Shown: positions 1-8,006 of the stretch, one piece after another
How the letters are laid out: each line of letters starts with the position of its first letter
How positions within the stretch are numbered: position 1 is the stretch's first letter
DNA from: Bordetella petrii
GTDB taxonomy: Bacteria > Pseudomonadota > Gammaproteobacteria > Burkholderiales > Burkholderiaceae_B
Assembly (NCBI RefSeq): GCF_000067205.1
Contig: NC_010170.1
Location: 930,001 to 994,000 of the forward strand
Direction: 5' to 3'
DNA length: 64,000 nucleotides
Made by a program: the position numbers and the translations under genes
The notes under the pieces: model-generated
What the model was told of the DNA's origin: nothing
What the model saw: the letters and a program-made list of their open reading frames with translations, nothing else
Database searches by the model: none

Positions 1-1133
1 CAGCGCGGCGGCGTCGGCGTTCTGTTCGGCATCGGCCAGCGCCGCCGCCGTCTGGAACATGACGCTGCGCGCCTGTTCCGCCCACACGTTCATCTTGGCG
101 AGCTGGCGGCGCATCAGCGGCATGTCGATCAGGCGCTTGCCGAACGCGCGGCGGTGCTGCGCGAAGTAAATGGCCTCGGTAACGGCGCGGCGCATCAGGC
201 CGGCTGCGCGCATGCCGTTCGACAGCCGCGAGTTGTTGATCATGTCGGCCATGTGCTTGAAGCCTTTGCCGCGCTCGCCCACCAACCACGCCAGCGCGCC
301 TTCCAGGCGGATTTCGCCGCTGGCCATCGAACGCGTGCCCAGCTTGTCTTTCAGGCGCAGGATGCGATAGGCATTGTGCGTGCCGTCGGGCAGGTCGCGC
401 GGCAGCAGGAACAGCGACACACCCTTCAGCCCGGGCATGTCTTCGCTGCGCGCCAGCACCATGGCGAAACCGGCATCGGGGTTGGAGCAGAACCATTTGT
501 CGCCATGCAGCCGCCAGGTGCCGTCGGCCTGTGGCTCGGCGCGGGTGGTGGTGGCGCTGACGTCCGAGCCGGCGCCCTGTTCGGTCATGAACATGGCGCC
601 CTGGCGCAGTTCGTCGAAATCTTGCGAGGTGACCTGCGGCAGCACGCGTTCGACCAGGGCAGGGTCGCCAAACTTGCGCAGCGTGCGGGCCAGCGAGTCG
701 GTCATGCTGACCGGGCAGCACAGCCCGAACTCGGCCTGCACGAAAAGGTGGCTGAGCGCGTATTTGGCCGCTGGCGGCATGGGCGCGGGCCAGTCCAGCA
801 CGCCGCCGCGGTGCGACAGCGCGGCCAGCCCGAATTCGCTGTAGGCCAGGCGTTCGAGCTCGACATAGGCGGGGTGCTTGTGCACGCGCGATTCGTCCTG
901 CCCGGCGCGGTTTCGCACCGACAGGGTGGGCGGGTTCTGGTCGGCGACCGCCGCCAGCGCGTCGATGTGGCCGCCAGCCAGCGCGCCCAGGCGCTCCAGG
1001 TGCGGCAGCAGATGGGCGTGCAGGTCGGGCGGCAGATATAGCGCGCAAAGGCTGGCCGCGTAGGGGTCGGCGCTGAACAGGTTCAGGCCGCGCGAATCCG
1101 GGACGTCGGTGGTGGCGGAAGAAGTCGGGGACA
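1..1133 (-). CDS. AidB-like acyl-CoA dehydrogenase, partial (C-terminus off window)
   Basis: Flavoprotein of the acyl-CoA dehydrogenase superfamily, AidB branch. About 377 codons are present and the gene runs off the left edge. The translation from ATG 1133 begins MSPTSSATTDVPD. It carries the family pattern MFMTEQGAGSDVSATTTRA near residue 190, then a WFCSNPDAGF strand (flavin/substrate region), and later the helix with RRAFGKRLIDMPLMRRQLA. The long N-terminal extension before the dehydrogenase core is typical of AidB relatives, which bind DNA or act on odd substrates in E. coli. The gene is divergent from a LysR regulator 119 bp away, so that regulator probably controls it. The true substrate cannot be read from sequence. 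Upstream DNA has no obvious alternative start. Confidence 0.85.
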
Positions 1134-1198
1134 TGGCAGGCGCTCGGGTAGCAGGAAAGTGCATGGTCGCGCAGGCCATTTATCTATACAAATACCGT

Positions 1199-1222
1199 TT
1201 TTATGTAGAACAATACATAAAA
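1199..1222. promoter_or_regulatory. LysR-type operator palindrome between divergent genes
   Basis: Inverted repeat with perfect 9-bp arms, TTTTATGTA and TACATAAAA at the outer positions 1199-1207 and 1214-1222, around a 6-bp spacer. It contains the T-N11-A arrangement expected of LysR-family binding sites. It lies in an AT-rich island 31 bp upstream of the lysR ATG and 66 bp upstream of the acyl-CoA dehydrogenase ATG. Binding by the adjacent LysR protein is inference from position and symmetry. Confidence 0.6.
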
Positions 1223-1252
1223 TATATTGATTGCAATGCAGGAAGGCATGCC

Positions 1253-2152
1253 ATGGAGCTGGAACCCCGTCTGTTGCGCTACTTCATCGCGGTGGCCGAA
1301 GAGCGCCATTTCAGCCGCGCGGCGGCGCGCCTGCATTTGTCGCAGCCGCCGCTCAGCTATGCCATACGCCAGCTGGAATCCACACTGGGCACGCGCCTGC
1401 TCGAGCGCACCAGCCGGCACGTGGAGCTGACCGAGGCGGGCCGCGTGCTGTACCGCGAGGCCCAGGCGTTGCTGCGCCAGTCGGAGGCCATCGGCACGCT
1501 GGTGCAGCGCGTGGGCGCGGGGCTGCGCGGCCGGTTGCGCATTGGTTTCGTGGGCTCGATGCTGTACCGCGGGCTGCCCGACCTGCTGGCCGCGATGCGC
1601 ACGGCGCTGCCCGATGTCGAGCATGTGCTGACCGAGCTGAATTCCCACGAGCAGATCGAGGCCGTGCGCCGCGGCGAGCAGGACCTGGGCTTCATTCACG
1701 CCAACCCCGCGCCCGCCGAAGTGCAGACCCTGAACCTGGTGGCAGAGCCCTTCGTGCTGTGCGTGCCCGACACCCACCCGCTGGCGCGGCGCCGGCGCGT
1801 GTCGCTGCAGGCGCTGGCGCACGACGATTTCATTTTGTTCGCGCGCGCGGCGTCGCCCAGCTACCACGAGACCGTGCTGTCATTGTGCGTGACGGCGGGC
1901 TTTCACCCGGCCATCCGCCACGAGGTACGGCATTGGCTCAGCGTGGCGGCGCTGGTGTCGCAAGGACTGGGGGTGTCGATCGTGCCGGCCTGCCTGGCGC
2001 GCAGCGGCCTGGCGGGCACCCGGTTCATTGCTTTCGATCACCCGGCGCGTTCGGTCAGCCAGGCGATCTGGCCGCGCGACACGGATGCGCCGCTGCTGCG
2101 CACGGCGGTCGACCTGGTGCGGGCCCAATACCAGTACGCGGCGCCACAATAG
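1253..2152 (+). CDS. LysR-family transcriptional regulator
   Basis: 299-residue LysR-type regulator, a normal length. Residues 1-60 form the winged helix-turn-helix (LLRYFIAVAEERHFSRAAARL, then SQPPLSYAIRQLE), and the rest is the two-lobed effector-binding domain (RLRIGFVGSMLYRGLPDLL). ATG 1253 is preferred because the family N-terminus starts at MELEPRLLRYF. The frame is open further upstream, but that extension runs through the AT-rich promoter and the palindrome. The gene is divergent from an acyl-CoA dehydrogenase, the usual arrangement for a LysR protein and its target. The effector is probably an acid or acyl-CoA (inference). Confidence 0.93.
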   Translation: MELEPRLLRYFIAVAEERHFSRAAARLHLSQPPLSYAIRQLESTLGTRLLERTSRHVELTEAGRVLYREAQALLRQSEAIGTLVQRVGAGLRGRLRIGFVGSMLYRGLPDLLAAMRTALPDVEHVLTELNSHEQIEAVRRGEQDLGFIHANPAPAEVQTLNLVAEPFVLCVPDTHPLARRRRVSLQALAHDDFILFARAASPSYHETVLSLCVTAGFHPAIRHEVRHWLSVAALVSQGLGVSIVPACLARSGLAGTRFIAFDHPARSVSQAIWPRDTDAPLLRTAVDLVRAQYQYAAPQ

Positions 2153-2194
2153 GGCGGGCCGCGCGGCGGCTGCCGGCGCCACCGCGGGCGCGGA

Positions 2195-3109
2195 TCAAGG
2201 CAGGGGCGGCGCCGGCAACGAGCCTTCCATGACTACCACGGCCTGGCCTGCCACGCCTGCCCACACGCCGTCGGGGCGAGGCTCGGCATGCGCCAGCAGC
2301 AGGCTGGGGCGGCCCATGTCCACCCCCTGGCCGACGCGCAGCCGCAGCATGCCGCTGCCGCGCAGCGCCGCCCGCAGCGCGGTGGCCGCGGCCGTGGCGC
2401 TGCCGGTGGCGGGGTCTTCGGTCATGCGGCCGGTGAACATGCGCGCCTGCAGGTCGGTGGGGCGGTCGATCAGGTCGGCGCCGGTATCGGTGGTGTAGGC
2501 GTAGATGGATTTTGCGCCGGTCTGGGGCATCAAGGCGGCGTAGCCGTCGGCGTCCGGCGCGGCGCGGCGCAGGGCATCGCGGCTGGCCAGCTGCACCACC
2601 AGGAAGGCAAGCCCCACCGACACGACCTGGGGCGCGTGCTCGGAGAGCTCGATATCGGCCGGGGCCAGCTTCAAGGCCCGCGCCACGGCCTGCGCCGGCG
2701 CTTCGCTGCCGCGCGACAGCGGCTCGGGGGCCAGCAGTTCGGCGCCTTCGATGCCGTGGGCGCCCGCGGCCAGCGCGATGCGCACCAGGCCCGCGGCTTC
2801 TTCGAACACGAACTTGTCCGGCACGCGTGCGCCCGCCTGTGCGAGCTCGCGCGCCAGCACCACCGCGGTGCCGATGTTCGGATGGCCGGCGAACGGCACC
2901 TCGCGGTCGGGGGTGAAGATCCTGACCTGGGCGGTATGCGCCGGGTCTTGCGGCGGCAGCACGAAGCTGGTTTCCGAATAACCGAACTCGCGCGCAATGC
3001 GCTGCATCTGCGCGGCGCTCAGGCCCTGGGCGTCGAGCACCACGGCCAGCGGGTTGCCGCAGTAGGCCTGCGGGGTGAATACATCGGCGGTAACGTAGCG
3101 GTAGCGCAT
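2195..3109 (-). CDS. PhzF-family isomerase/epimerase-like protein
   Basis: 304-residue member of the PhzF family, which shares the diaminopimelate-epimerase fold of two similar lobes. Visible marks are GNPLAVVLDAQGL, the catalytic-glutamate segment REFGYSETSFVLPP, FAGHPNIGTAVVLA at the end of lobe 1, and DPATGSATAAAT in lobe 2. PhzF itself isomerises trans-2,3-dihydro-3-hydroxyanthranilate, but most family members outside phenazine loci have no assigned substrate, and there are no phenazine genes here. The start at ATG 3109 (MRYRYVTADVFTPQ) matches family N-termini; an in-frame ATG at 3133 would add eight basic residues. Convergent with lysR, 42 bp apart. Confidence 0.85.
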   Translation of the reverse strand: MRYRYVTADVFTPQAYCGNPLAVVLDAQGLSAAQMQRIAREFGYSETSFVLPPQDPAHTAQVRIFTPDREVPFAGHPNIGTAVVLARELAQAGARVPDKFVFEEAAGLVRIALAAGAHGIEGAELLAPEPLSRGSEAPAQAVARALKLAPADIELSEHAPQVVSVGLAFLVVQLASRDALRRAAPDADGYAALMPQTGAKSIYAYTTDTGADLIDRPTDLQARMFTGRMTEDPATGSATAAATALRAALRGSGMLRLRVGQGVDMGRPSLLLAHAEPRPDGVWAGVAGQAVVVMEGSLPAPPLP

Positions 3110-3409
3110 CTGGCCCTGCTTTCTTTTTTCCATGCGGGAAATATAGGCGGCGCGGCATCGGCGCGACAGACACAGAATTGTTGGATTCACGCCATAACAG
3201 GGCGCCGCGGCACGGTTCCAGGGTGTTCCGTTGCTTGGATGTTTATTTCAAGGCGGAGCGGCCGGCGGCGGGCCGCGCGGGAAGCCGGTAACAAACATAG
3301 CGGCCTGCACACGCTTGGAATCAGGCACGCGCGCAGCGATCGGAAAGAATGGATTTTTATTACTGCCAGCCCATCGCGCCGGGCGCCCCTGGCGCGCGCT
3401 TATTCGACC

Positions 3410-4126
3410 ATGCTTGCCAAATATCCGTTGCCGGCGCCGCGCGCCGGCCTGCTGGCCCTGGCCTTGCTGCTGGCCGCCTGCAAGGCCACGCCGACCATCG
3501 ACGAGCGCGATTCCTTTACCCAGGGGAACACCTATTCCCACCGCTTCGCGGGTTCCAGCCAGGTGGCCTGCGAAGCCGGGCGGCGTTCGCTGCTGGGGCA
3601 GGGCTACATTATTGACAAGGCCGAGCCCAACCGGGTCAGCGGCCACAAGAACTACCAGGACCAGGAAAACGACGACCAGCATGCGCAGATCCTGTTCAAC
3701 GTGGACTGCGCGCCCAGCGGCGACGGCAACGCCATTGTGTATGTCAGCGCATTGCGCGAGCTGTACACGATGAAGAAGTCCAGCAATTCAGCCAGCGTGG
3801 GCCTCAGCGTGCTGGGCGCGGTGTCCATGCCGGTGGGGGCCAGCGACGATTCGCTGGTCAAGACGTCCAGCGAAACCATATCGCGCGGTGCGTTCTACGA
3901 AGGGTTCTTCGAGCAGGTCGAGCGCAACCTGGCGTCGGCGCGGGCCGCTATCAGTGCGGGCGCGACGCCGGGCCAGAATCCGGCCAACGTCAACGGCGCC
4001 GCAGCCAGGCCGGGCACCGGCGCGCCGGCGGCCCCGACGCGACCGCCGGCGCCGCCGGCCGCCGCACCCGCGGCACAGCCCGCGCCACAGCCCGCACCGC
4101 AGCCCGCCCCAGCCACGCCGCGCTGA
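3410..4126 (+). CDS. DUF2242-like lipoprotein with Pro/Ala-rich tail
   Basis: 238-residue predicted lipoprotein. A hydrophobic signal (residues 12-23) ends in the lipobox LLAAC, so Cys24 is the expected lipidation site. The globular middle (about residues 25-185) contains KATPTIDERDSF and a KKSSNSASVGLSVLGAVS segment and resembles the DUF2242 family of beta-proteobacterial envelope proteins; this family call is from memory. The last 45 or so residues are a low-complexity Pro/Ala/Gln tail with repeated QPAP units, perhaps a cell-wall-spanning linker. ATG 3410 is the only start that puts the signal peptide at the N-terminus. The 300 bases upstream (3110-3409) hold no recognisable gene, only promoter space shared with phzF. 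Confidence 0.75.
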   Translation: MLAKYPLPAPRAGLLALALLLAACKATPTIDERDSFTQGNTYSHRFAGSSQVACEAGRRSLLGQGYIIDKAEPNRVSGHKNYQDQENDDQHAQILFNVDCAPSGDGNAIVYVSALRELYTMKKSSNSASVGLSVLGAVSMPVGASDDSLVKTSSETISRGAFYEGFFEQVERNLASARAAISAGATPGQNPANVNGAAARPGTGAPAAPTRPPAPPAAAPAAQPAPQPAPQPAPATPR

Positions 4127-4164
4127 TTTCCCAGCCGGCAGCCTGGCGCATGACTGGCGCCGGG

Positions 4165-4644
4165 CTACCCGCGGCGCGCCGCCTCGATGGCGGCGATGTC
4201 GATTTTCGTCATTTCCATCATCGCCTGGAAGGCGCGCTTCGCGGCGGCCGGGTCGGGATCGGCAATGGCGTCGGTCAGGGCCCGCGGCGTGATCTGCCAC
4301 GACAGACCCCATTTGTCTTTGCACCAGCCGCAGGCGCTTGCCTGGCCGCCGTTGTCGATGATGGCATTCCACAGTCGGTCCGTTTCGGCCTGGTCGTCGG
4401 TGGCGATCTGGAACGAGAAGGCTTCGTTGTGCTTGAAGGCGGGGCCGCCATTCAGGCCCAGGCAGGGGATGCCCGCCACGGTGAATTCGACCGTCAGCAC
4501 GTTGCCCTGCTGGCCCGAAGGGTAGTCGCCGGGCGCGTGTAGAACGCGGCCCACGGCGCTGTCGGGAAATGTGCGGGCGTAGAACTGCGCCGCGTCCAGG
4601 GCGTCGTTGTCGTACCAGAGGCAAATCGTGTTCTTGCTGACCAT
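4165..4644 (-). CDS. PhnB-like VOC (glyoxalase-fold) protein
   Basis: 159-residue VOC-superfamily protein of the PhnB/'3-demethylubiquinone methyltransferase-like' type. It starts SKNTICLWYDNDALDAAQFY, has the family segment NGGPAFKHNEAFSF in the middle and ends with KDKWGLSWQITPRAL. Members are small dimeric proteins with paired beta-alpha-beta-beta-beta units; most have no proven reaction. ATG 4644 is chosen because a GGGAGA ribosome site lies just upstream; a longer frame to 4692 adds a basic non-family segment. Convergent with the lipoprotein gene and divergent from the catabolic operon. Confidence 0.85.
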   Translation of the reverse strand: MVSKNTICLWYDNDALDAAQFYARTFPDSAVGRVLHAPGDYPSGQQGNVLTVEFTVAGIPCLGLNGGPAFKHNEAFSFQIATDDQAETDRLWNAIIDNGGQASACGWCKDKWGLSWQITPRALTDAIADPDPAAAKRAFQAMMEMTKIDIAAIEAARRG

Positions 4645-4756
4645 GCGGACTCTCCCTTGGCAAAGCCGGCGGGTCGCGCGCGGCCTCGACACCTCTCACG
4701 TTAACGCATTGGCTGCCGGCCAGGCGGTATTTGCTGCGCCGCATGATGGAAATTCG

Positions 4757-4798
4757 TTGACAGGGATTTTCCTTTGCTGGAGTATTTGTCCAGACAAA
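4757..4798 (+). promoter_or_regulatory. Candidate promoter and palindromic operator of the 12-gene catabolic operon
   Basis: A consensus -35 hexamer TTGACA lies at 4757-4762. A weak -10 (AGTATT, 4781-4786) follows at 18 bp. Overlapping its downstream edge is a perfect inverted repeat TTTGTC-CA-GACAAA (4785-4798), 27 bp before the MaoC start codon. Its place over the -10 suggests repression. The GntR/UTRA regulator encoded inside the operon (14682-15440) is the natural candidate to bind it (inference). Confidence 0.5.
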
Positions 4799-4824
4799 GT
4801 GATAAATAAGACAAAGGAGACGTC

Positions 4825-5328
4825 ATGGAGGTGGTATCCACCGGACCCAAGAGGTATCGCTTCAGCTTCGGTCGCTATCTGGAAGAGTTCGAAGTGGGGG
4901 CGGTGTACGAACACCGCCCCGGCCGCACGCTGACCGACGCCGACAACATTCATTTCTCGTTGTTGACGATGAACTTTCATCCCATGCACTGCGACGCGGC
5001 GTATGCCGGCCAAAGCGAGTTCGGACGCCTGCTGGTCAATAGCGGCCTGACGGTAGCGGTGGTGCTGGGCATGACCGTGGCCGACGTCAGCGGCAAGGCC
5101 ATCGCCAACCTGGGCTGGAAGGAAATCAACCTGACCGCTCCGGTTTTTGCCGGGGACACCCTGTACGCCGAATCCGAAGTGCTGGAGCTGCGCGAGTCGC
5201 GCAGCCGGCCTACGCAGGGCATCGTGACGACGCGCACACGCGCCTACAACCAGGACGGGGTCGAGGTCATGAACTTCATACGGTCCTGCCTGGTACCCAA
5301 GCGGGGACACGGCGTAGGCGACAAATAA
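4825..5328 (+). CDS. MaoC-family enoyl-CoA hydratase/dehydratase
   Basis: 167-residue single hot-dog-domain hydratase. The core begins LEEFEVGAVYEHRPGRTLTDAD and includes FHPMHCDAAYAG, where the Asp/His pair of the R-hydratase motif is expected, followed by LLVNSGLTVAVVLGM. Proteins of this length and type hydrate short enoyl-CoAs such as mesaconyl-CoA or itaconyl-CoA. It is the first gene of a co-directional operon and has a good AAAGGAGA ribosome site. Together with the CoA-transferase, acyl-CoA dehydrogenase and CitE-like lyase downstream it could supply the hydration step of a C4-C5 dicarboxylate route (inference). Confidence 0.85.
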   Translation: MEVVSTGPKRYRFSFGRYLEEFEVGAVYEHRPGRTLTDADNIHFSLLTMNFHPMHCDAAYAGQSEFGRLLVNSGLTVAVVLGMTVADVSGKAIANLGWKEINLTAPVFAGDTLYAESEVLELRESRSRPTQGIVTTRTRAYNQDGVEVMNFIRSCLVPKRGHGVGDK

Positions 5329-5398
5329 ACACGCCGGACCCGACGACGCGGGCGCCGCCCGCGCCGCATCGCAGTACTCATCCAAAGGAGAGTTGGTC

Positions 5399-6388
5399 AT
5401 GGTTCATTCGCTGTTCCGCCGGGCGGCGCTGCTGCTCGCGCTGGCGTTACCGCTGCACGCGGGCGCCGTCGAGATGGTGCTGACGTCCGAAGTCGCGGCC
5501 TCGCACTGGAAGACCCGCTACATGAACGAGTTCGCCCAAGACGTGGCCGAGCGCACTCATGGCGAAGTGCAGGTCAAGGTGTTTCCCGCCGCGCAGCTGT
5601 ACAACGACCAGGACGGACTGGCCGCGCTGGGCACCGGCGCCGTGCATATGGTGTGGCCGGTCTCGGTGCGGCTGGAAACGCTGGACCCCGGGCTGGGCTA
5701 TGTGAATCTGCCGTTCGGTTTGTCGGACAAGAAGATGGAAAACGCCTGCTTCGCTAGCGGATTGACCGACCTGATGTCCGAGCGGCTGAAGTCGCGCCAG
5801 TTGCAGGTGCTGGGCCTGCTGCGCACGGCCGACCTGTTCTTCATTTTCCGCGACCGCGACGTGAAATCGCTGGAGGACATGCGCGGCGCCAAGCTACGCG
5901 TGACGGGTGGCCGTATTTTCCTGGACATGGTGCGCAGCTTCGACGCCAGTCCGGTCTCGATGGCGGCCTCGGAAATGAGTACGGCGCTGGCGCAGGGGGC
6001 CATTGACGGCGTGCTGACCTCGCCGGCCGGCTGGGCTGAAATGATAGGCAAGACCGGCAAGTACGCGTTCCACGTGCCCGGCATGTCGCTGGCCACCTAC
6101 GCGGTGGTGGTGGACCGCGCCTGGATGGACGCGCTGACGCCCGCGCAGCGCAAGGCCGTGGCCGACAGCCTGAACAGCATTATCTCGCGCCAATGGGAAG
6201 AGGCCCGCGCGGCCGACGACAAGCTGATCAAGCAGATGGAGAAGGAAGGGTCCGTCTATCGCGTGGCCGACGACGCGGCCGCGGCCGATTGGCAGGCCCG
6301 CGCCGACACCGCCAAAAAGGCCTACACCGACAAATACCCGGAGGTGGTCAAGCAAGTCGACGCCATCGCCAAGCGCTGCGGAGTATGA
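5399..6388 (+). CDS. TRAP transporter periplasmic binding protein DctP-like (copy 1)
   Basis: 329-residue solute-binding protein of the DctP family. A signal peptide with basic start and hydrophobic core ends near HAGA-VEM. The mature protein has the DctP pattern: FPAAQLYNDQDGLAALGTGA, then a conserved LRVTGGRIFLD strand where a substrate-carboxylate arginine is expected, then GAIDGVLTSPAGWAE. The ATG at 5399 is used because AAAGGAG lies 8 bases upstream; an in-frame TTG at 5393 is too close. It is clearly paralogous to the binding protein at 8003-9007, with the amidase between them. It ends one base before the amidase ATG. Confidence 0.92.
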   Translation: MVHSLFRRAALLLALALPLHAGAVEMVLTSEVAASHWKTRYMNEFAQDVAERTHGEVQVKVFPAAQLYNDQDGLAALGTGAVHMVWPVSVRLETLDPGLGYVNLPFGLSDKKMENACFASGLTDLMSERLKSRQLQVLGLLRTADLFFIFRDRDVKSLEDMRGAKLRVTGGRIFLDMVRSFDASPVSMAASEMSTALAQGAIDGVLTSPAGWAEMIGKTGKYAFHVPGMSLATYAVVVDRAWMDALTPAQRKAVADSLNSIISRQWEEARAADDKLIKQMEKEGSVYRVADDAAAADWQARADTAKKAYTDKYPEVVKQVDAIAKRCGV

Positions 6389-6389
6389 A

Positions 6390-8006
6390 ATGGATGCATT
6401 GACCCGGTCGGCGCGCGAGTGGTCGCAGGCGCGCGGCTTGCCGCTGGACGACCAGGACCTGCCCGATCTGGTCGCGGCGGTGGCCGGCCTGGCCGACGCC
6501 CTGGAGCGGGAAACCGCGTCGCTGGGCATGGAGCAGGTGGCTGCGCCATTCGGCCAGATGCTGCATGCGCTGGCGCCGGCCGCGTGGGCCGATGCGCCGG
6601 CGCCGGCAGAAGTGGGCGCGTTGGACAGCGAGGCATGGGTGCGCGCCAGCCTGGCGGAAATCGAGCAGGCCGCGCCCGGCCGGCTGGCGTGGGTGGAAGT
6701 CGACGCCGAGGCCGCGCTGGCCGAAGCACGGCAGCGCGACGATGAGCGCCGGCGAGGCCGGGTGCGCGGGCCGCTGCACGGCATGCCGGTGGGCATCAAG
6801 GACATGTTCGACCGGCAGGGGCGCGTGGCCGGCTGGGGCACGCCGCTGCGCCGCGACAGCGCGCCGGCGGACGCCGACGCCACGGTGGTGGCGCGCCTGC
6901 GCGCCGCGGGCGCAGTGGTGCTGGGCGTGCAGCACATGGCCGAATTCGCCATGTCGCCGACGGGTTGGAATGCCAGCTACGGGCCGGGCCGCAATCCGTG
7001 GGATACCGGACGGGTCTCGGGCGGCAGTTCCAGCGGGGCCGCGATGTCGGTCGCGGCCGGGCACGTGCCGCTGGCCATCGGTTCCGACACCGGCGGCTCG
7101 GTGCGCCTGCCCGCGGCTTTATGCGGGCTGACCGGCCTGAAACCCACGCAGCATCGCATCAGCGTGGCCGGCGCCATGCCGCTGTCTCCCAGCCTGGACT
7201 GCATCGGCCCGCTGGCCTGGTCGGCCGAACTGTGCGGCCACGCATGCCGCGCGCTGGCTGGCGCGGACGCCGCCGATCCGTCCTGCCTGCACGCACCCGT
7301 CGTGGCGGGCCAGCCGCCGCGCCGCTTGCGCGTGGCAGTGCCGCGCTGGCGCGACGACGACCCTATGTCCGGCGCCATGCGGCAGGCGCTCGACGAGGCC
7401 GTGCGCGCGTTGCGCGACGCCGGCGTGGAGTGCGTGGCCGTGGCCTCGCCGTATCCGCTGTTGCAGCGGGCCGGGCAACTGGCGTCGATTGTGCTGGCGG
7501 TGGAAGCGGCGGCCATGCACCAGCGCTGGCTGCGCGAGCGCGCCGATGGCTATGGCCGCCAGGTGCGGCGCCGCATCGCGCGGGGCCTGCTGGTGCCGGG
7601 CGTGGACTATTGCAATGCGCTGCGCCTGCGCGGGCCGTTCCTGCGGCGCCACCTGCGCGAAACGCTGGGCGAGGCCGATGCCTTGCTGTTGCCTTGCACG
7701 CCCGATGTGGCGCCGCGGGTCGATGACACCCTGGGCGACGACCAGGGCCGCCTGGAGCGCGAGTTCGCATTGCTCTCGGCATGGACGCGCGGCGTCAATT
7801 ATCTGGGCCTGCCGGCGCTCACCCTGCCCGTGGGAGCGGGGGCCGGCGGCCTGCCGCTGGGCATGCAGCTGGTGGGTCCGCCGCTGGGGGAAGACCGGGT
7901 GCTGGCGCTGGGGCGGTTGTTCCAGCGGACTACCGAATGGCATGCGCGCCGCCCGGCGGCATGCGCACAATCAGGCCACCAGGCCACCAATAAGGAGACG
8001 ACATGA
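6390..8006 (+). CDS. Amidase-signature hydrolase
   Basis: 538-residue amidase-signature enzyme. The Ser-cisSer-Lys catalytic set is visible: Lys137 in PVGIKDMFD, the cis-Ser in GGSSSGAA (Ser213-215) and the nucleophile Ser237 in GSDTGGSVRLP. The spacing of 24 between Ser213 and Ser237 fits the family. An N-terminal helical extension of about 75 residues precedes the core, as in allophanate-hydrolase-like and other long amidases. It begins one base after the first binding-protein stop and its stop overlaps the next gene by ATGA, so it is in the operon. It may release a carboxylic acid from an amide before or after uptake; no signal peptide is seen, so it is cytoplasmic. The substrate is unknown. 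Confidence 0.9.
   Translation: MDALTRSAREWSQARGLPLDDQDLPDLVAAVAGLADALERETASLGMEQVAAPFGQMLHALAPAAWADAPAPAEVGALDSEAWVRASLAEIEQAAPGRLAWVEVDAEAALAEARQRDDERRRGRVRGPLHGMPVGIKDMFDRQGRVAGWGTPLRRDSAPADADATVVARLRAAGAVVLGVQHMAEFAMSPTGWNASYGPGRNPWDTGRVSGGSSSGAAMSVAAGHVPLAIGSDTGGSVRLPAALCGLTGLKPTQHRISVAGAMPLSPSLDCIGPLAWSAELCGHACRALAGADAADPSCLHAPVVAGQPPRRLRVAVPRWRDDDPMSGAMRQALDEAVRALRDAGVECVAVASPYPLLQRAGQLASIVLAVEAAAMHQRWLRERADGYGRQVRRRIARGLLVPGVDYCNALRLRGPFLRRHLRETLGEADALLLPCTPDVAPRVDDTLGDDQGRLEREFALLSAWTRGVNYLGLPALTLPVGAGAGGLPLGMQLVGPPLGEDRVLALGRLFQRTTEWHARRPAACAQSGHQATNKETT

Noticed and set aside
2288..3409. Extension of the lipoprotein frame upstream to 2288
   Set aside because: The frame is open by GC bias and runs antisense to phzF; a signal peptide with lipobox fixes the start at 3410.
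5393..5398. TTG 5393 as start of the first TRAP binding protein
   Set aside because: It lies only 2 bases after the ribosome site, while ATG 5399 has ideal spacing.
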